Source of the DNA: an uncultured Oscillibacter sp.
GTDB taxonomy: Bacteria > Bacillota > Clostridia > Oscillospirales > Oscillospiraceae
Direction of reading: 5' to 3'
NCBI RefSeq assembly: GCF_910579365.1
Contig: NZ_CAJTUX010000020.1
Span: forward strand, 1 to 40,547
Length of the DNA: 40,547 bases
Part shown: positions 1-8,057 of the stretch, piece by piece
Numbering within the stretch: the first letter of the stretch is position 1
Layout of the letters: every line of letters begins with the position of its first letter
Program-made: the position numbers and the translations under genes
The notes under the pieces: model-generated
What the model saw: only the letters and a program-made list of their open reading frames with translations
What the model was told of the DNA's origin: nothing
Database searches by the model: none

Positions 1-26
1 ATCACACTGGAAAGATAGGCGTTCAT
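1..26 (-). CDS. Start of an unidentified gene, cut by the window edge
   Basis: A minus-strand start codon lies at 24-26, preceded by a strong ribosome binding site (AAGGAGG, plus-strand 35-41) at a spacing of eight bases. Only the first eight codons are in the window (M-N-A-Y-L-S-S-V), so the product cannot be named. It lies downstream of the aldehyde dehydrogenase on the same strand, 120 bases away, and is probably co-transcribed with it unless the hairpin at 73-108 separates them. Confidence 0.6.
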
Positions 27-72
27 AAAAACATCCTCCTTATTTCATAGGGTTCCTCCCGCCGTGGGATTC

Positions 73-108
73 CAAGAAGAAGCCGGGGCTGTCCCCGGCC
101 TCTTCTTG
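73..108. other. Strong intergenic hairpin, possible attenuator
   Basis: Arms of 8 and 7 bp with one A-C mismatch close a four-base loop (89-92). On the minus strand it sits after the aldehyde dehydrogenase stop and before the next start. No T-run follows on either strand, so it is not a classical terminator. It may stabilise the upstream message or reduce read-through. Confidence 0.5.
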
Positions 109-146
109 ATGGATGAAAGGGCAGAAGCCGTTTGAACTCTGAGAGA

Positions 147-1643
147 TTACAGCTCCTTCATCTGCTCGGCGACCTGGGCGCGGAAGCTGGACAGGAAGTC
201 GCCCATGCCGTCCTCGTGCTCATAGAGCCGCTTCTTCCGGGACACGTCGCAGAAGCCGTAGGTCTTCAGGCGGGTGAACTCCGCGCAGGAATAGCCCGCG
301 CCCTCGCAGCCGATGCCGGTGGACTTGCAGCCGCCAAAGGGCTGGTCGTTGTGCCGCAGGGCGCTGGAACCGTTGACCCACACGGCGGAGGACTCGATGT
401 GTTCCGTGTAATAGAAGGACTTTTTCAGGTCCTTGGTGATCACGCAGGCGCTGAGGCCGTACTTGCTCTGGTTGGCGATTTCCACGGCCTCCTCGTCGGT
501 CTCGAAGGTGATGATGGGCACCACGGGACCGAAGACCTCCATGTCGCAGGCGATGTCCATGTCCTTGGTCACGCCGTCGAGAATGGTGACGTCCATCTCA
601 GGGCCCTTGTTGGCGCCGCCGTAGATCAGCTTGGCGCCCTGATCGATGGTGTGCTGCACCTGGGCAACCACCCGCTCGGCGGCCTTGGTGGAGACCAGGC
701 GGCTCAGCTGGGCGGTGGGGTCGGTGGCGTGGCCCCGCTTCAGGGTGGACACGAAGCTGACCAGACACTTGACAAAGGCGTCGTGGGCCCGCTTGTGGAC
801 GATGGTGCGCTTGGGAGAGGCGCAGACCTGGCCGTTGTTCTCGTTGATCCGGCCCCAGCACAGGCACTCGATGGCCTTGGCCATCAGTTCGGGATCGTCG
901 GCGGCCTCCTCGGTGATAATCAGGGGATCGTTGCCGCCCAGCTCCAGAACGACCTTCTTGATGGTAGGCGCGGCGGCGTGCATCATCTCCCCGCCGCCCT
1001 CGGTGCTGCCGGTCATGGCAATGCAGGCGACCTTCTTGTTTTTCAGCAGGTACTCGGTGCAGTCCTCCCGGCTGCCGGTGACGAAGAACAGCACGTCCTC
1101 GGGCACGCCGGCCTCATGGGCCAGCTGAATCAGCTTCTGCACGCAGCAGGGGGCGGCGGTGGAGGCCTTGACAATGACGGTGTTGCCCATGAGCAGGGCA
1201 GGGACCACTTTCTGGAGGGTCAGCTCCACGGGGTAGTTGAAGGGGATGACCGCCGCGATGACGCCCAGGGCCTCGTGGCGGACCATGACGACGTGGTCCT
1301 CATATCCCTCGGAGCTGTCGCACAGGACCTCGCCGTAGAGATGCTTGCCCACCTCGATATTGGCCCGGCCGATCTCGGCGGCGTAGGTGGTTTCGGCGCG
1401 GGACTGGAGAATGGGCTTGCCCATCTCGCAGGACATGAAGGTCGCGATTTCCTCCCGGTTTGCGTCGATCAGGTCGCAGAACTTGTAGAGAATCTGGCCG
1501 CGCTCAAACAGGGGCACTTTCTCCCAGCCGGGCTGGCTGGCGAAGGCGGTGTCCACCATGGCGGCGATTTCCTCGCCGGTGTACTTGGGCACTGTGTTGA
1601 CGACCTTGCCGGTGGATTCATCAATGACTTCGACCATTTTCAT
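147..1643 (-). CDS. NAD(P)-dependent aldehyde dehydrogenase
   Basis: A 498-residue protein of the aldehyde dehydrogenase superfamily, full length for the family. Visible landmarks are the nucleotide-binding region around PFNYPVELTLQK, the general-base glutamate in LELGGNDP (about residue 236) and the catalytic cysteine in NNGQVCASPKR (about 273), followed by EVFGPV and FGGCKSTG near the C-terminus. Members oxidise an aldehyde to its acid with NAD(P); the closest flavour is succinate-semialdehyde/lactaldehyde dehydrogenase, but the substrate cannot be read from sequence. The start has an AGGAGG site nine bases upstream. It follows a class III aminotransferase on the same strand with a hairpin between, which suggests the pair converts an amino compound through an aldehyde to an acid. 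The last part is inference. Confidence 0.93.
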   Translation of the reverse strand: MKMVEVIDESTGKVVNTVPKYTGEEIAAMVDTAFASQPGWEKVPLFERGQILYKFCDLIDANREEIATFMSCEMGKPILQSRAETTYAAEIGRANIEVGKHLYGEVLCDSSEGYEDHVVMVRHEALGVIAAVIPFNYPVELTLQKVVPALLMGNTVIVKASTAAPCCVQKLIQLAHEAGVPEDVLFFVTGSREDCTEYLLKNKKVACIAMTGSTEGGGEMMHAAAPTIKKVVLELGGNDPLIITEEAADDPELMAKAIECLCWGRINENNGQVCASPKRTIVHKRAHDAFVKCLVSFVSTLKRGHATDPTAQLSRLVSTKAAERVVAQVQHTIDQGAKLIYGGANKGPEMDVTILDGVTKDMDIACDMEVFGPVVPIITFETDEEAVEIANQSKYGLSACVITKDLKKSFYYTEHIESSAVWVNGSSALRHNDQPFGGCKSTGIGCEGAGYSCAEFTRLKTYGFCDVSRKKRLYEHEDGMGDFLSSFRAQVAEQMKEL

Positions 1644-1689
1644 AGCTGTGTTCCTCCTTAAAAAATGTTCTATCGTTTCTATAGGAAAA

Positions 1690-1726
1690 GGCGGCGGCAG
1701 TCCCGGCGGGGACGGGTCCCGCCGCC
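1690..1726 (-). terminator. Hairpin with short T-run after the aminotransferase gene
   Basis: An 8-bp GC-rich stem (1690-1697 with 1719-1726) encloses a second 5-bp hairpin. On the minus strand TTTT follows directly (1686-1689). It is 77 bases past the aminotransferase stop and just upstream of the aldehyde dehydrogenase ribosome binding site, so it is either a leaky terminator or a structure that tunes expression of the second gene. Confidence 0.45.
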
Positions 1727-1803
1727 TCTCTATATTTATTGAACTTCATATAATACTTAGAAAAATAGACGCAAGGCGCCGGCGGAACGCGGCGCACCGG
1801 AGC

Positions 1804-3120
1804 TCAGAAGGTTTTGAAGATGTCGTCCATCCGGTTCAGGGTCTCGTCGATGTCCTGTTCCGTGTGGGCGATGGTGATGCCGTAGTGCGCGGGGGAGACG
1901 GGGCCGGCGGTGTCGTGGAACCAGAGTCCCTTAGGAAGGCAGGCGGTAACGAATTTCGTGTACATGTCCCGGTCCTGGACCTGGGCCACCCGGCGGAAAT
2001 CGAAGTCGTCTTCCGCGTTCTCCACGCCGAAGTAAATCGCGAAGCGGGCGCCCACACCGCGGCAGTGGCCCTTCTTTTTGTGCTGGAGGAACAGGCCGTC
2101 GATACCGCGATAGAGCTTCTCGCCAATCCGTTCAATCTGATCGTAGAAGCCGGGCTCCAGGGCCATCTTCATGCACTCGCAGGCCACGGCCACCGGCATC
2201 AGCGAGCCGGTATAGGTGCCGCTGACCATGGTCTTGCCAATGGGGTTGAGGACGCTCATGATATCCGCCCGTCCGCCAAAGGCCGCGATGGGCAGGCCGC
2301 CGCCAATGGCCTTGGCCATGGTGGTCATGTCGGGGATCACATCAAAGTATTTCTGGGCGCTGCCGGGGCGCATCCGCAGGCCGCAGACCACCTCGTCAAA
2401 GATCAGGACGATGCCCTCCCGGGTGCAGAGCTCCCGGACCTTCCGCAGATACTCCCGCCGGGCCTCGTAGCAGCCGCAGTTGTAGCTGATGGGCTCCAGA
2501 ATTACGCAGGCGAGTTCGCCCTTGTACTTTTCAGCCGCGTGCTCCAGAGCGGCGATGTCGTTGAAGACCACGTTGACGACGCTGTCCTTGGCGTTTTTGG
2601 GAAAGCCCTGGGAGTCGGGAACCGTGGTCACCTCGCCGAAGGCGTCCACGTCGCTGACGCCGTTGTGGTTGAACCAGATGTTCTCGTGCATGCCGTGGAA
2701 GTGCCCCTCGAACTTGACGATCTTGTCCCGGCCCGTGAAGCTCCGCGCCACGCGGATCGCGGCCTGGGTGGCCTCGGAGCCCGTGTTGGCGAGGCGGATG
2801 CGCTCACAGCTGGGGAAGACCTGCTGAAGGAGCTTTGCCAGCTCCACATGGTGGGGCGTGTCGAAGTTCATGAAGAAGCCCTGCTCCATGGCCCGGCCAA
2901 TGGCCTTTCGGATGCGGGGATGGTTGTGGCCGAACAGGCCCGCGCCGGCGCAGGTGTGATAGTCGATGTACTCCTTGCCGTCCACATCCCAGATGTGGCT
3001 TCCGTCGGCATGGTCCAGATACAGCGGCTGCTTCAAAACCGCGCTGTAGCGCTGGCCCGCCGAGGCGCCGCCAATGAAGCACGTCTGCGCCTGCTGGAAA
3101 ATCTCTTGCATTTGGCTCAT
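1804..3120 (-). CDS. Class III PLP aminotransferase, glutamate-1-semialdehyde aminomutase-like
   Basis: A 438-residue class III pyridoxal-phosphate enzyme. The fold landmarks are NTGSEATQAAIRVARS for phosphate binding, the aspartate in LIFDEVVCGLR that contacts the pyridine nitrogen, and the Schiff-base lysine in MAKAIGGGLPIAAFGG (about residue 270). The sequence resembles HemL-type proteins, yet no haem genes are nearby, so a catabolic aminotransferase or aminomutase is more likely. The start chosen is the ATG at 3118-3120, with AAAGGAG eight bases upstream; a GTG three codons earlier overlaps that site. A clear promoter lies at 3208-3237. The neighbouring aldehyde dehydrogenase suggests that its product is oxidised further. 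Substrate unknown. Confidence 0.92.
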   Translation of the reverse strand: MSQMQEIFQQAQTCFIGGASAGQRYSAVLKQPLYLDHADGSHIWDVDGKEYIDYHTCAGAGLFGHNHPRIRKAIGRAMEQGFFMNFDTPHHVELAKLLQQVFPSCERIRLANTGSEATQAAIRVARSFTGRDKIVKFEGHFHGMHENIWFNHNGVSDVDAFGEVTTVPDSQGFPKNAKDSVVNVVFNDIAALEHAAEKYKGELACVILEPISYNCGCYEARREYLRKVRELCTREGIVLIFDEVVCGLRMRPGSAQKYFDVIPDMTTMAKAIGGGLPIAAFGGRADIMSVLNPIGKTMVSGTYTGSLMPVAVACECMKMALEPGFYDQIERIGEKLYRGIDGLFLQHKKKGHCRGVGARFAIYFGVENAEDDFDFRRVAQVQDRDMYTKFVTACLPKGLWFHDTAGPVSPAHYGITIAHTEQDIDETLNRMDDIFKTF

Positions 3121-3207
3121 GTTACCCACTCCTTTAACCAGGTTTCGCTCCGGCGGATTCCATGGAACTCGCGGAGCGCACTGCTGCTTTATCGCTGCCT
3201 TACCCGT

Positions 3208-3237
3208 ATAGTAACACAGAGTCTTTCCTTATGTCAA
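3208..3237 (-). promoter_or_regulatory. Promoter of the aminotransferase gene
   Basis: On the minus strand a perfect -35 TTGACA (3232-3237) is followed after 18 bases by TACTAT (3208-3213), about 90 bases before the start codon. An AT-rich element at 3241-3262, immediately upstream of the -35, recurs at another promoter in the window (see findings). Confidence 0.6.
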
Positions 3238-3285
3238 CACTTATTTTAACATTTAAATAAATACGGAAAAATAATTTCCCTACAC

Positions 3286-3319
3286 CGGAAAACGGAGGCC
3301 TCCAAGCCTCCGTTTTCCG
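3286..3319 (-). terminator. Terminator-like hairpin after the MATE gene
   Basis: A perfect 14-bp inverted repeat (3286-3299 with 3306-3319) with a six-base loop lies six bases past the MATE stop codon. On the minus strand the T-rich stretch comes only about 14 bases later, so termination strength is uncertain, but the position between two separately promoted genes fits a terminator. Confidence 0.6.
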
Positions 3320-3324
3320 TGTCC

Positions 3325-4704
3325 TTATTCCCGCGGCGTCCCGGCTGTCTCGGGGGCGTACTCCAGCAGAATCCGCTTCTTCATCCGCCTCTGACTGGCC
3401 AGATAGTAGGGGATCAGCAGCAGGTCCGCGCCGGCCCAGGCCGCCACCTCGGTATAAAAGATGCCGCTTTGCCCGATGGCGGCCGGCAGGACCAGGGCGA
3501 CGCCCACCCGCATCACCATCTCTATCAGACCGGACAGCATGGGGATTATGGTGTTCCCCAGGCCCTGCAGGGAGGAGCGGTAGGCGTGAAGCAGATACAG
3601 GGACAGCAGCATGTAAGCCATGGTGCGCAGATAGCGGAAGGCGATTTCGATCACCTGTTCCGCGTCCGCTTCCCCAGAAGAGACGAATAGAGACAGAACC
3701 GGCCTCCCCCACAGCAGCGCCGCCGCAGACAAAACCAGGGAAAACCCCAGGCTCAGCAGCAGCACGCTCCGCATGCCCTCGTCAATCCGCCGGATATTGC
3801 CTGCGCCGCGGTTTTGCCCCATGTAGGTGTTCATGCCCTGCCCGAAGGCGACGGCGGTGCTTTCCAGCAGTCCCAGCAGCTTGTTGGTCGCCGTGAAGCC
3901 CGCCACAAAGAGCATGCCGAAGCCGTTGAGCACGAACTGCACCGTCATGCCGCCCAGGGCAATCAGGGCGTTTTGCAGCGCGGTGGGCAGGCTGCACCGG
4001 CACAGCCGCGCCGCGGCGCTTTTGTCCCAGCGCCAGTCCTCCCGCTCCGGCTTCAGGATGTCCATTTTCCGCAGCGCCCGCAGGCAGAACAAAAACGCGA
4101 GCACCTGAGCCAGCACCGTGGCCAGCGCCGCACCGAAAATGCCCCATTGAAATACCAGGACGAAAAGCAGGTCCAGGCCGATGTTGACGGCGGATGCGAT
4201 TAAAATCGCCGCCAGGGGCGTTCCGCCGTCCCCCAGCGCCCGCAGCATGGAGGAGGCCATGTTGTAGGCCAGCACCGCCGCCGAGCCGGAAAACAGCACC
4301 CGCAGATAGGTCTGCGCGCCGGGGAGGATGGCGCTCTCCGTCCGCAGCAGCCGCAGGGCGGGAGTAATGCAGAGGAGGCTGACCGCCGTCACCGCGACGG
4401 CGGCAATCAGGCACAGCTCCACGACCGCCGCCGCCGTTTTCCGCAGACCCGGGAAATCCTCCGCCCCGAAATGGAGGGAGAGGGGGATGGAAAGTCCCTG
4501 GGTGAAGCCCTGGATGCCCCAGAGCAGAAACCAGTTGATCCAATCCGCGGCGCCCAGAGAGGCCAGCGCCTGGATTCCGACGCCCCGGCCCACAATGACG
4601 GAGTCGATGATCATGTACATCTGCTGGAGAATTCCCCCCAGCATCAAAGGAAGGGCAAACTTAAAAATTACAAAAACAGGCTTTCCTCTGGTCATATTTG
4701 TCAT
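3325..4704 (-). CDS. MATE family multidrug/small-molecule exporter
   Basis: A 459-residue integral membrane protein with about twelve hydrophobic segments in two halves, the length and layout of MATE (multi-antimicrobial extrusion) transporters, which exchange cations for organic compounds across the membrane. The N-terminus (PVFVIFKFALPLMLGGILQQ) and the repeated glycine/proline-rich segments are typical of the DinF/NorM-like Clostridial branch. The start has AAGGAG upstream. It is divergent from the ROK-like regulator, so that regulator may control it. No substrate can be inferred. Confidence 0.93.
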   Translation of the reverse strand: MTNMTRGKPVFVIFKFALPLMLGGILQQMYMIIDSVIVGRGVGIQALASLGAADWINWFLLWGIQGFTQGLSIPLSLHFGAEDFPGLRKTAAAVVELCLIAAVAVTAVSLLCITPALRLLRTESAILPGAQTYLRVLFSGSAAVLAYNMASSMLRALGDGGTPLAAILIASAVNIGLDLLFVLVFQWGIFGAALATVLAQVLAFLFCLRALRKMDILKPEREDWRWDKSAAARLCRCSLPTALQNALIALGGMTVQFVLNGFGMLFVAGFTATNKLLGLLESTAVAFGQGMNTYMGQNRGAGNIRRIDEGMRSVLLLSLGFSLVLSAAALLWGRPVLSLFVSSGEADAEQVIEIAFRYLRTMAYMLLSLYLLHAYRSSLQGLGNTIIPMLSGLIEMVMRVGVALVLPAAIGQSGIFYTEVAAWAGADLLLIPYYLASQRRMKKRILLEYAPETAGTPRE

Positions 4705-4756
4705 AAGAGCGCTCCTTGGGCCCCAGAATGGGCGGGTGTAAAATGTTTTTTATTTT

Positions 4757-4784
4757 ATTGTACTCATTTTATTGCTAAAATCAA
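4757..4784 (-). promoter_or_regulatory. Promoter of the MATE gene
   Basis: On the minus strand TTGATT (4779-4784), 16 bases, then TACAAT (4757-4762), in an AT-rich divergent intergenic region about 55 bases before the start codon. Confidence 0.5.
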
Positions 4785-4809
4785 TCTTTTTTTCTGTAAA
4801 ACTTTTTAT

Positions 4810-4837
4810 TTGCATTTTAAAAAAAATCATATATAAT
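4810..4837 (+). promoter_or_regulatory. Promoter of the ROK regulator / B12 gene run
   Basis: TTGCAT (4810-4815), 16 bases including an A-tract, then a perfect TATAAT (4832-4837). It is about 50 bases before the start codon of the first gene of the plus-strand run 4889-13772 and is the only clear promoter for that run. Confidence 0.6.
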
Positions 4838-4888
4838 TAGAGCATCCGTTTTGCGCGCATTAAATCGAGTGAGGGGAGAAAGATTGGT

Positions 4889-5917
4889 ATGGGGCCGATT
4901 ACCATCGTGGAAGTACGACAGATTAATAAGGAGCGCATCCGACGCGCATCGCAGCGGTTTGACCGCTACACCAAAGCGGACATTTCAAAAGAGACCGCCC
5001 TCAGCATGGCCACGTGCAGCACCGCGCTGAATGAAATGCTGGAAAGCGGGGAGGTTTTGAAGATTGACCAGACCGGCTTCAGCATTGGCCGCCCGGCCGA
5101 CGTATTCACCTATAATCCCGATTTTCTCCACGCGCTGGCCCTGTGCACAACGATCCGGGAGGGGCGCTATGTGCTGGAGTACGTCATCGCCAACGCCCTG
5201 GGCCAGGTGGTCTTCCGGGAGACGATGACCCCCAGGGACATCACCATGGAGACCCTGGACGACCTGATCGCCTCTCTGCGGGCCAAGGACCCCTGCATCA
5301 AGACGGTGGGCCTGGGCATTCCCGGTCAGGCCAGGGACGGCTACATCGCCCAGTGCGACATCCTGGGGCTGCAGCAGCTGGACTTCGCCGGCCCCATCGG
5401 CAGGAAGTACGGGATACAGGTCATAGTCGAAAACGATGTGAACATCATCGCCTATTTTCTCCACAAGAACATCGCCGGCGGCTCCGCTCCGGAGAACAAC
5501 TTCTCGGCGCTCTTTTTCCCGGATAAGGAGAACGGCTATCTCGGAAGCGGCCACATTGTCAACGGGCACTTGCTGAAGGGCGACACCATGCTCTCCGGCA
5601 ACCTTTTCCGGGCGGCGGCGGCATTTGGGATTTCGCTGGAGCGGCAGCTGGCCCTGCTGTCCAACCGGGAGGAGTTCCTCACCTTTGCGGCCCAGATGGT
5701 GGTGATGATCGCCTGCACCATCAATCCCTCTCATCTGGTGCTCATGGGTAATCACCTTGCGGTGGAGGAGCTGGACACGATCCGCCGGATTTGTCTCCAG
5801 TTCATCAGCGAGAAGGATTTGCCCGCCCTGGAGATCGACCACAACACCTTTGACGAGTACGCGGAGGGTCTGCTCCGCCTGACGCTGGACACCGCCCTGT
5901 TTCCCATGCTGATGTGA
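4889..5917 (+). CDS. ROK-family-like transcriptional regulator
   Basis: A 342-residue protein with an N-terminal winged-helix region (about residues 8-70: KADISKETALSMATCSTALN fits a helix-turn-helix) followed by a sugar-kinase-like ROK fold. The ROK part shows VGLGIPGQARDG and VIVENDVNIIAYF, the latter matching the ENDVN motif. The zinc-binding CxCGxxGC motif of classical ROK proteins is absent, so this is a divergent member that probably senses a ligand without phosphorylating it. It is the first gene of the B12/UvrA-like run and is divergent from the MATE exporter, so both are natural targets. The ligand is unknown. GGGGAG lies nine bases before the ATG. Confidence 0.8.
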   Translation: MGPITIVEVRQINKERIRRASQRFDRYTKADISKETALSMATCSTALNEMLESGEVLKIDQTGFSIGRPADVFTYNPDFLHALALCTTIREGRYVLEYVIANALGQVVFRETMTPRDITMETLDDLIASLRAKDPCIKTVGLGIPGQARDGYIAQCDILGLQQLDFAGPIGRKYGIQVIVENDVNIIAYFLHKNIAGGSAPENNFSALFFPDKENGYLGSGHIVNGHLLKGDTMLSGNLFRAAAAFGISLERQLALLSNREEFLTFAAQMVVMIACTINPSHLVLMGNHLAVEELDTIRRICLQFISEKDLPALEIDHNTFDEYAEGLLRLTLDTALFPMLM

Positions 5918-5965
5918 CCGGGGCTCCGGGGGACCGGAGGCCATGGAGAGAATGGAGGTACTGCT

Positions 5966-7942
5966 ATGCCCATCCGAACCACGCTTGGCATCGACACCGG
6001 CGGCACGTACACGGACGCTGTGATTTTGCGGACGGACACCGGGGAGCTCCTGCACAAGACCAAGACGCTGACGCTGCACCACGACCTCCATCAGTGCGTC
6101 AAAACCTGCATTTCCGCCTTTCCCGCCGAGGCGCTGGAGACGGTTTCCTCCGTCTGTTTGTCCACGACCCTGGCCACCAACGCCGTCGTGGAGAGGCGGG
6201 GCTGCCGGGAGGGGCTGATCCTGATCGGCGGCCGGCCGGAGGGCAATCTGCCCACCGAGCGCTGCCGCGTGGTCCGGGGGAGGGTCAACATTCAGGGGCT
6301 TGTAGCGGAGAGCCTGGACCTGGAGGAGGTGGACCGGGCGATTGAGGATTTTCGCGGCTGCGTCGAGTCCGTGGCGGTCTCCGGGTATGCCAGCGTCCGC
6401 AATCCGATTCATGAATTGCAGGTGAAAGAGCGGGTCCGGCAGAAGCTGGGGGTTCCCGTGGCCTGTGCCCATGAGCTGACCACGGCGCTGGGCTTCTATG
6501 ACCGGACTGTGACCGTGGATTTGAACGCGAAGCTCATTCCCCTGATTTGCGGGCTGATGGATTCCGTCCAGCGGACCCTGGCCGAGTTTCGCATAGAAGC
6601 TCCGCTGATGGTGGTGAAGGGCGACGGCACCCTGATGACGGCGGAGCGGGCCCGGGAGACGCCCATCGAGACCATCCTCTCCGGCCCGGCCGCCAGCGTG
6701 ATCGGCGGAAAGTTCCTGTCCGGGCAGGAGGACTGTCTGGTGCTGGACATGGGCGGGACCACGGTGGACATCGCCCACGTGGACCGGGGGGAGCTGCCTG
6801 TCAGCGATGAGGGCGCCCAGGTGGGCGGCTGGCTGACCCGCATCCGGGCCATCCGGATTTATACCACCGGCCTGGGGGGAGACAGCCGTATCTTCCTGGA
6901 TGGACGGCGGTGTCTTCAGGTGGGCCCCCGGCGGGTGATTCCCTTCTGCCGGGCGGCGGCGTGGTTTCCGGCTCTGGCGGAGGAGCTGCGGGAGATTCTG
7001 GAGGACCCGGAACACCGGCGGTTCTGCCGGAACGAGCAGGAGGTGTTTCTGATAACGCCGGGCAGCTCCTGGGGGGACCGGAGCGAGGCGGAGCGGGGCG
7101 TATTGGAACTGCTCCGGTCCGGTCCCCATACGCTCTATCGCTTGCAGGCTCAAACGGAGGCCCGGAATCTGCTGGCAATCCTGGAGACGCTGGTTTCAGA
7201 CCGCCTGGTGCTGCGGGCCGGCCTGACGCCGACGGACCTCCTCCACGCGGAGGGACGCTATGCGGAGTGGAGCCGCCCCGGGGCGGAGCTGGCGGTGCGG
7301 ATTTTGGCGGACCAAATGGGAATCTCCTTCGCGCAGTGCCTGGAAACGGCGGCAGGGACCGTCCGCGGCGCCCTAAGCCGGGCGTGCGTCAAGAGCGGCT
7401 TCTACTATGACGGCGGGGACGCCGGCATGGATGCCGGTCAGGCGGCGGACTACCTCATCGACCATATTTTTCTGGGAAAAGGCGGCGCAGTCCTGGGCGG
7501 CCGCCTGGAGCTGAAAAAGCCCCTGGTCATGATTGGGGCTCCCGCCCGGGCCTGGAGCGGCGGGCTGCCGGATGCTCTGGGGACGGAGGTTTTCGTCCCG
7601 CCCTGGTCCGATGTGGCCAACGCCGTGGGCGCGGCGGTGGCCCAGTCGGTGGACCGCCGGGAAATCCTGATTCGGTTTGACTCCGCAGCCAGCCGCTTCC
7701 TGGTCTTCTCCCCGGAGGGACGGCGCGCTTTCCAGAGCCTGGAGGAGGCCACCGCCTATGCCAAAGAGTCCGGCCGCCGTCTGGCCGCCGCCCATCTGCC
7801 AGACTGCTCCGGCATCCGGGAACAGGTGGAGGACCTGGAGGTCCCGGACCGCCTCAGCGGGGAATCCCGCTTCGTGGAGCGCCGGGTGATCGTCATGGCC
7901 TACCGGGAGGGAGCGGGCTCTGAGGCGGGCGCTTCCGAGTAA
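5966..7942 (+). CDS. Hydantoinase/oxoprolinase (HyuA-like) ASKHA protein
   Basis: A 658-residue protein of the hydantoinase A/oxoprolinase family, which has an actin/HSP70-type ATPase fold. The phosphate-binding loops are GIDTGGTYTDA (residues 8-18) and VLDMGGTTVDIAHV (about 257-270), with STTLATNAVVERRG between them as in HyuA. Classical members hydrolyse hydantoins or 5-oxoproline with ATP and work with a HyuB subunit; no HyuB is present here. The region after about residue 300 (winged-helix-like, then a second ASKHA piece around residues 520-560) differs from catabolic HyuA. Because the next gene is a B12-dependent mutase-like protein, a reactivating-ATPase role like MutL/GlmL is plausible; this is inference. 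The start is preceded by GGAGG. Confidence 0.85.
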   Translation: MPIRTTLGIDTGGTYTDAVILRTDTGELLHKTKTLTLHHDLHQCVKTCISAFPAEALETVSSVCLSTTLATNAVVERRGCREGLILIGGRPEGNLPTERCRVVRGRVNIQGLVAESLDLEEVDRAIEDFRGCVESVAVSGYASVRNPIHELQVKERVRQKLGVPVACAHELTTALGFYDRTVTVDLNAKLIPLICGLMDSVQRTLAEFRIEAPLMVVKGDGTLMTAERARETPIETILSGPAASVIGGKFLSGQEDCLVLDMGGTTVDIAHVDRGELPVSDEGAQVGGWLTRIRAIRIYTTGLGGDSRIFLDGRRCLQVGPRRVIPFCRAAAWFPALAEELREILEDPEHRRFCRNEQEVFLITPGSSWGDRSEAERGVLELLRSGPHTLYRLQAQTEARNLLAILETLVSDRLVLRAGLTPTDLLHAEGRYAEWSRPGAELAVRILADQMGISFAQCLETAAGTVRGALSRACVKSGFYYDGGDAGMDAGQAADYLIDHIFLGKGGAVLGGRLELKKPLVMIGAPARAWSGGLPDALGTEVFVPPWSDVANAVGAAVAQSVDRREILIRFDSAASRFLVFSPEGRRAFQSLEEATAYAKESGRRLAAAHLPDCSGIREQVEDLEVPDRLSGESRFVERRVIVMAYREGAGSEAGASE

Positions 7943-8057
7943 GTCCAGGGAAGGCCGTTTTTGCGGATATTTTTTGTGATATTAAAAATAAGTTAAATAA
8001 AAAACGGCGGCAGTATCCGCCGGAACACAAGACCTTATGGAAAGGAGACGCTGCGAT

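Noticed and set aside
3285..3299. Fifteen identical bases CCGGAAAACGGAGGC at 3285-3299 and 28721-28735
   Set aside because: One copy is the arm of a terminator, the other lies in the hairpin-rich gap; flanks differ, so chance or convergent hairpin composition is sufficient.
8001..8022. Hairpin CGGCGG-n6-CCGCCG preceded by AAAA, which on the minus strand reads as a terminator with T-run
   Set aside because: No minus-strand gene ends here; on the plus strand there is no T-run. It may protect against antisense transcription, but nothing supports that.
7943..8057. Cobalamin riboswitch upstream of the B12 mutase-like gene or at the start of its operon
   Set aside because: Neither this gap nor 4838-4888 is long enough or shows the conserved B12-box pattern.
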